DNA of 64,000 bases from Bog-473 sp035534235 (GTDB taxonomy: Bacteria > Actinomycetota > Acidimicrobiia > Acidimicrobiales > RAAP-2). Positions within the stretch are counted from its first letter, which is position 1. Every line of letters starts with the position of its first letter. Made by a program: the position numbers and the translations under genes. This document shows positions 62,137 through 64,000 of this stretch, piece by piece. The stretch lies in contig DATLSH010000039.1 of NCBI GenBank assembly GCA_035534235.1, positions 1 through 64,000 of the forward strand, given 5' to 3'. The notes beneath the pieces were generated by a model that saw only the letters and a program-made list of their open reading frames with translations, was not told where the DNA came from and made no database searches.

Positions 62137-63348
62137 TCAGAACGAAATGGCGCCGGAGTCGACGCGCTTGGGCCAACCGATTGCCCCCGCTGAGTGCGCG
62201 GGCGGAACTGTCATCACCAGCCCCAGGCACATTTCGTCTGACGAGCCGTCTCCCCATGTCACGAAGCGGGCGGGCAGGTTACGCAGGGCCGGCAGTTCCT
62301 GGCGCAGCTTGGGGTCGTAGGTGCAGGTCACCTGGATCCTGTCTCCGGGCACGACGGGGACGGGCGTCTGCAAGGTGTAGCCCCGTTGGTAGTCGAAGTT
62401 GTAGTTGGGAACGTCAAGGAGTGTCTTCTGAGTGGGTGTCCCCGGGTTCAGGGTGATCTGCAATGACCGTCCAGTCAGGTGCATGTGAGCGCCCACCCGC
62501 ACGACGGTCCCGGCTTTCAGGACGGGCCAGATACACGACGTGGCATCCCCGGCAGGAGGGTCTGCCGCGTTGCGTCCGCAGATCGATTCGAGGGTGTTTA
62601 CGAAATCGACCGCGCCGGTCCCGAAGCGATGCCCCAAATCGGCCAGCGAGGCGGTGCGGCTGCACAGCGATCCGGTCACCCCGGCGGAACATGGGATGTC
62701 CGGAGGGGCCGGCATCAGGGCGAGGCTCAACGGTCGCAGCGGTGTCGATGCTGGAACGGTGTGCAGCACCAGCTTGGCGCGCACGGGCCTGTCGCCGACA
62801 AGCAGGTTGTAGTGGATCTGCATGATGACCAGGCTGCCTTTGGGCAGGGGCTGCCCAGTCCCGGTCGGCAGAACATCCTCACCGTGACCCGGCGCCCAGG
62901 CTGACAACCACGGTGTGTCGCCAATGTGGGCCAGCGAGGCACCCGGCAGCGCCGTCTGACCGAAGCATGTCCAGCCCTTCCCCCCGCCGTCGACCGCCTC
63001 GGCCTGAGCGGCCAGTGCCGGTGGCACCAGGAACAAGATGGCGTGGTGAACCTCCACGCTGTTCGGGTAGAACTGGCTTGAAATGATGAAGGTGTTCTGC
63101 TTGGCGTGCGGATTGACCAAGGTGCAGTGGTAGTCGTCGGTTCCGCCGTTCGGCGGATGCGGGGTATAGGGCTTCGGCGCCTGCAAGGTGAACGTGGTCA
63201 CAGCCGGCGAACTCTGCGCTCCAGCCGGGGCGTTCTCGGCTAGCACGGACCCCGCGAGAAGAACCAAGACGGCCAAACCAGGCGGGATCCCCTTCCTCAC
63301 CCAAATGGACTGTAATCGGTCGGTTCCGCCAATGGGTAGCCCCGACAT
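62137..63348 (-). CDS. secreted type II copper monooxygenase-like protein
   Basis: The 403-residue protein has a signal peptide with hydrophobic core LAVLVLLAGSVLA. Its motifs match the two-domain peptidylglycine/dopamine hydroxylase fold: DDYHCTLVNP, EVHHAILF and MQIHYNL for one copper site, then GAHMHLTGRSL and SSDEMCLGLV (with a Met ligand) for the second. Cys pairs suggest disulfides outside the cell. The natural substrate is unknown. ATG 63348 lies 7 nt after GGGGAG; GTG 63363 is in frame. Bacterial members of this fold are rare. Confidence 0.8.
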   Translation of the reverse strand: MSGLPIGGTDRLQSIWVRKGIPPGLAVLVLLAGSVLAENAPAGAQSSPAVTTFTLQAPKPYTPHPPNGGTDDYHCTLVNPHAKQNTFIISSQFYPNSVEVHHAILFLVPPALAAQAEAVDGGGKGWTCFGQTALPGASLAHIGDTPWLSAWAPGHGEDVLPTGTGQPLPKGSLVIMQIHYNLLVGDRPVRAKLVLHTVPASTPLRPLSLALMPAPPDIPCSAGVTGSLCSRTASLADLGHRFGTGAVDFVNTLESICGRNAADPPAGDATSCIWPVLKAGTVVRVGAHMHLTGRSLQITLNPGTPTQKTLLDVPNYNFDYQRGYTLQTPVPVVPGDRIQVTCTYDPKLRQELPALRNLPARFVTWGDGSSDEMCLGLVMTVPPAHSAGAIGWPKRVDSGAISF

Positions 63349-63574
63349 GTCAAATCTCCCCACCGCGCCGGTGTCACTGATCCGGGGACACTGCGGTGCC
63401 TGGATATTGCATTCTCAGCAACGACGTCGAAATCAATCCAGCCAAAGTTGAGGATCTAAAGCAGCTGTGGCCGCTGGTGCGATCGGGAACGGCTCGTCAC
63501 TGGTAAGCGAACTTGGCAGCCTCACCTTGCAACAACGAAAACAGCCCACGGCTCAACAGACAAAGAGAACGAAG

Positions 63575-63879
63575 ATGTCGGGAAGTCTCAAGGTGACGCG
63601 AAGAGCACTCCTCATGGAGATCCGCCATGGCACGTTCGAGGTCTTGGTCAACCGTAAACGCGTCGGGTCGTCTGAATTGCACGGCACATTCGGAGCGCCA
63701 GTCCCATCTGGGCGTCACACCCTAGAAGTGCGTAAAGGTCGATACTCAAGCCGACAACTCTCGTTTCTGGTAACCGATGGCCGAGTCGTCGGCTTCAATC
63801 GCCACGGACGCAGGATTACACACTCTTTCTCGCCTCATTCTTCGTTCCAAGCCTGGCGCTCAAGCCCACTCGGGCGTAG
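63575..63879 (+). pseudogene. frameshifted small actinobacterial protein (SGSLKVTRRA family)
   Basis: The start MSGSLKVTRRALLMEIRHG, SGRHTLEVRKGRYSSRQLSF and DGRVVGFNRHGRRI form one frame. The expected hydrophobic C-terminus then appears in the -1 frame (LFLASFFVPSLALKPTRA to the TAG at 63877). The break lies near 63812-63825. This resembles a common family of ~100-residue actinobacterial proteins of unknown role with a C-terminal membrane-contact helix. Confidence 0.6.
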
Positions 63880-63884
63880 TGCCG

Positions 63885-63998
63885 ATGCGAACCAACCGCC
63901 GCCTGCTTACCGGCCTTGTCCTCGGCGGTGCCGGCATCGGTGGATGCTGTGGGGGCTCCTCGGCCACAGGTAGCCGGGTCTTCGGAGCGAGCTTGTGA
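63885..63998 (+). CDS. very small lipoprotein-like ORF at right edge
   Basis: This 37-codon frame reads MRTNRRLLTGLVLGGAGIGGCCGG, with a basic start, a short hydrophobic core and Cys that could be lipidated. It ends at a TGA two bases before the window edge. It may be a real small secreted peptide or a chance ORF; no family is known to me. Confidence 0.3.
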   Translation: MRTNRRLLTGLVLGGAGIGGCCGGSSATGSRVFGASL

Positions 63999-64000
63999 TC

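Overview
The window is high-GC, densely coding DNA with many GTG starts, frequent ATGA/GTGA stop-start overlaps and rare TAA stops. The gene content points to an actinobacterium: a wax ester synthase/DGAT, a DipZ-type CcdA-thioredoxin fusion, an F420-type luciferase-like oxidoreductase, mycothiol-type DinB (TIGR03085/TIGR03086-like) proteins, a [3Fe-4S] P450 ferredoxin and an Rpf-like lytic enzyme. The 42-residue 'DGGxFxFGDAxxxGSMGG' repeats suggest class Acidimicrobiia, but this is inference. There are no rRNAs, no intact tRNA, no CRISPR array and no recognisable transposase.

Layout. (a) 1-3990 is a loose accessory stretch. It holds a DUF488 gene, a frameshifted remnant, two fragments resembling tRNA 3' ends, and a pair of ~90-110 bp direct repeats that bracket an alpha/beta hydrolase and a lactonase-like metallo-hydrolase. 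A small repeat-protein gene here is interrupted by an in-frame TAA. (b) 3992-9815 carries a secreted L,D-transpeptidase with propeller-like repeats, an amidohydrolase, a wax ester synthase/DGAT broken at two 8-nt homopolymers, and a lipase-like hydrolase. (c) 9946-20236 is an oxidative catabolic block: PhyH dioxygenase, GNAT, enoyl-CoA hydratase, P450, ferredoxin, hydrolase, SDR, TetR, VOC, Baeyer-Villiger-type monooxygenase, zinc-free MDR reductase, ArsR and a START-DinB fusion. (d) 20239-25340 is a minus-strand run: zwf, amidohydrolase, nitroreductase, SDR and a nitrilase homologue without its catalytic cysteine. (e) 25474-33487 holds a serine hydrolase, SDR, nucleosidase-like protein, limonene-epoxide-hydrolase-like protein, Rpf-like enzyme, acyl-CoA synthetase and DipZ. 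A perfect TGTGA-N6-TCACA site lies between the Rpf-like and synthetase genes.

(f) 33628-48115 holds a membrane protein, hydrolase, GH1 glucosidase, NodIJ-type ABC exporter, orphan ParA, an APC permease with an internal TAA, two SDRs (one without the catalytic Tyr/Lys), a small DUF1543 gene antisense to the leader of an epimerase gene, GNAT, DoxX-like, SemiSWEET, beta-hydroxyacid dehydrogenase and FGGY kinase. (g) 48173-58052 holds an LCP-like protein, PLP dehydratase, hydrolase, zincin, RNase Z-like protein, hydrolase, Gfo/Idh/MocA oxidoreductase, class III CoA transferase and the F420-type oxidoreductase. (h) 58194-63998 is again accessory in character: a VapBC pair, a secreted lipase carrying the same 42-residue repeats (frameshifted), a decayed toxin-antitoxin-like pair, a secreted copper monooxygenase-like protein and a frameshifted small protein.

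The clearest cooperating set is the oxidative block. P450 plus ferredoxin would hydroxylate a lipophilic substrate, an SDR would make the ketone, the Baeyer-Villiger enzyme the ester or lactone, and a hydrolase would open it. MDR, enoyl-CoA hydratase, acyl-CoA synthetase and CoA transferase functions could carry the product toward beta-oxidation. TetR and ArsR genes with palindromes at their own starts are the likely controllers. Seven loci carry frame or stop lesions; some may be sequencing errors, others real decay.
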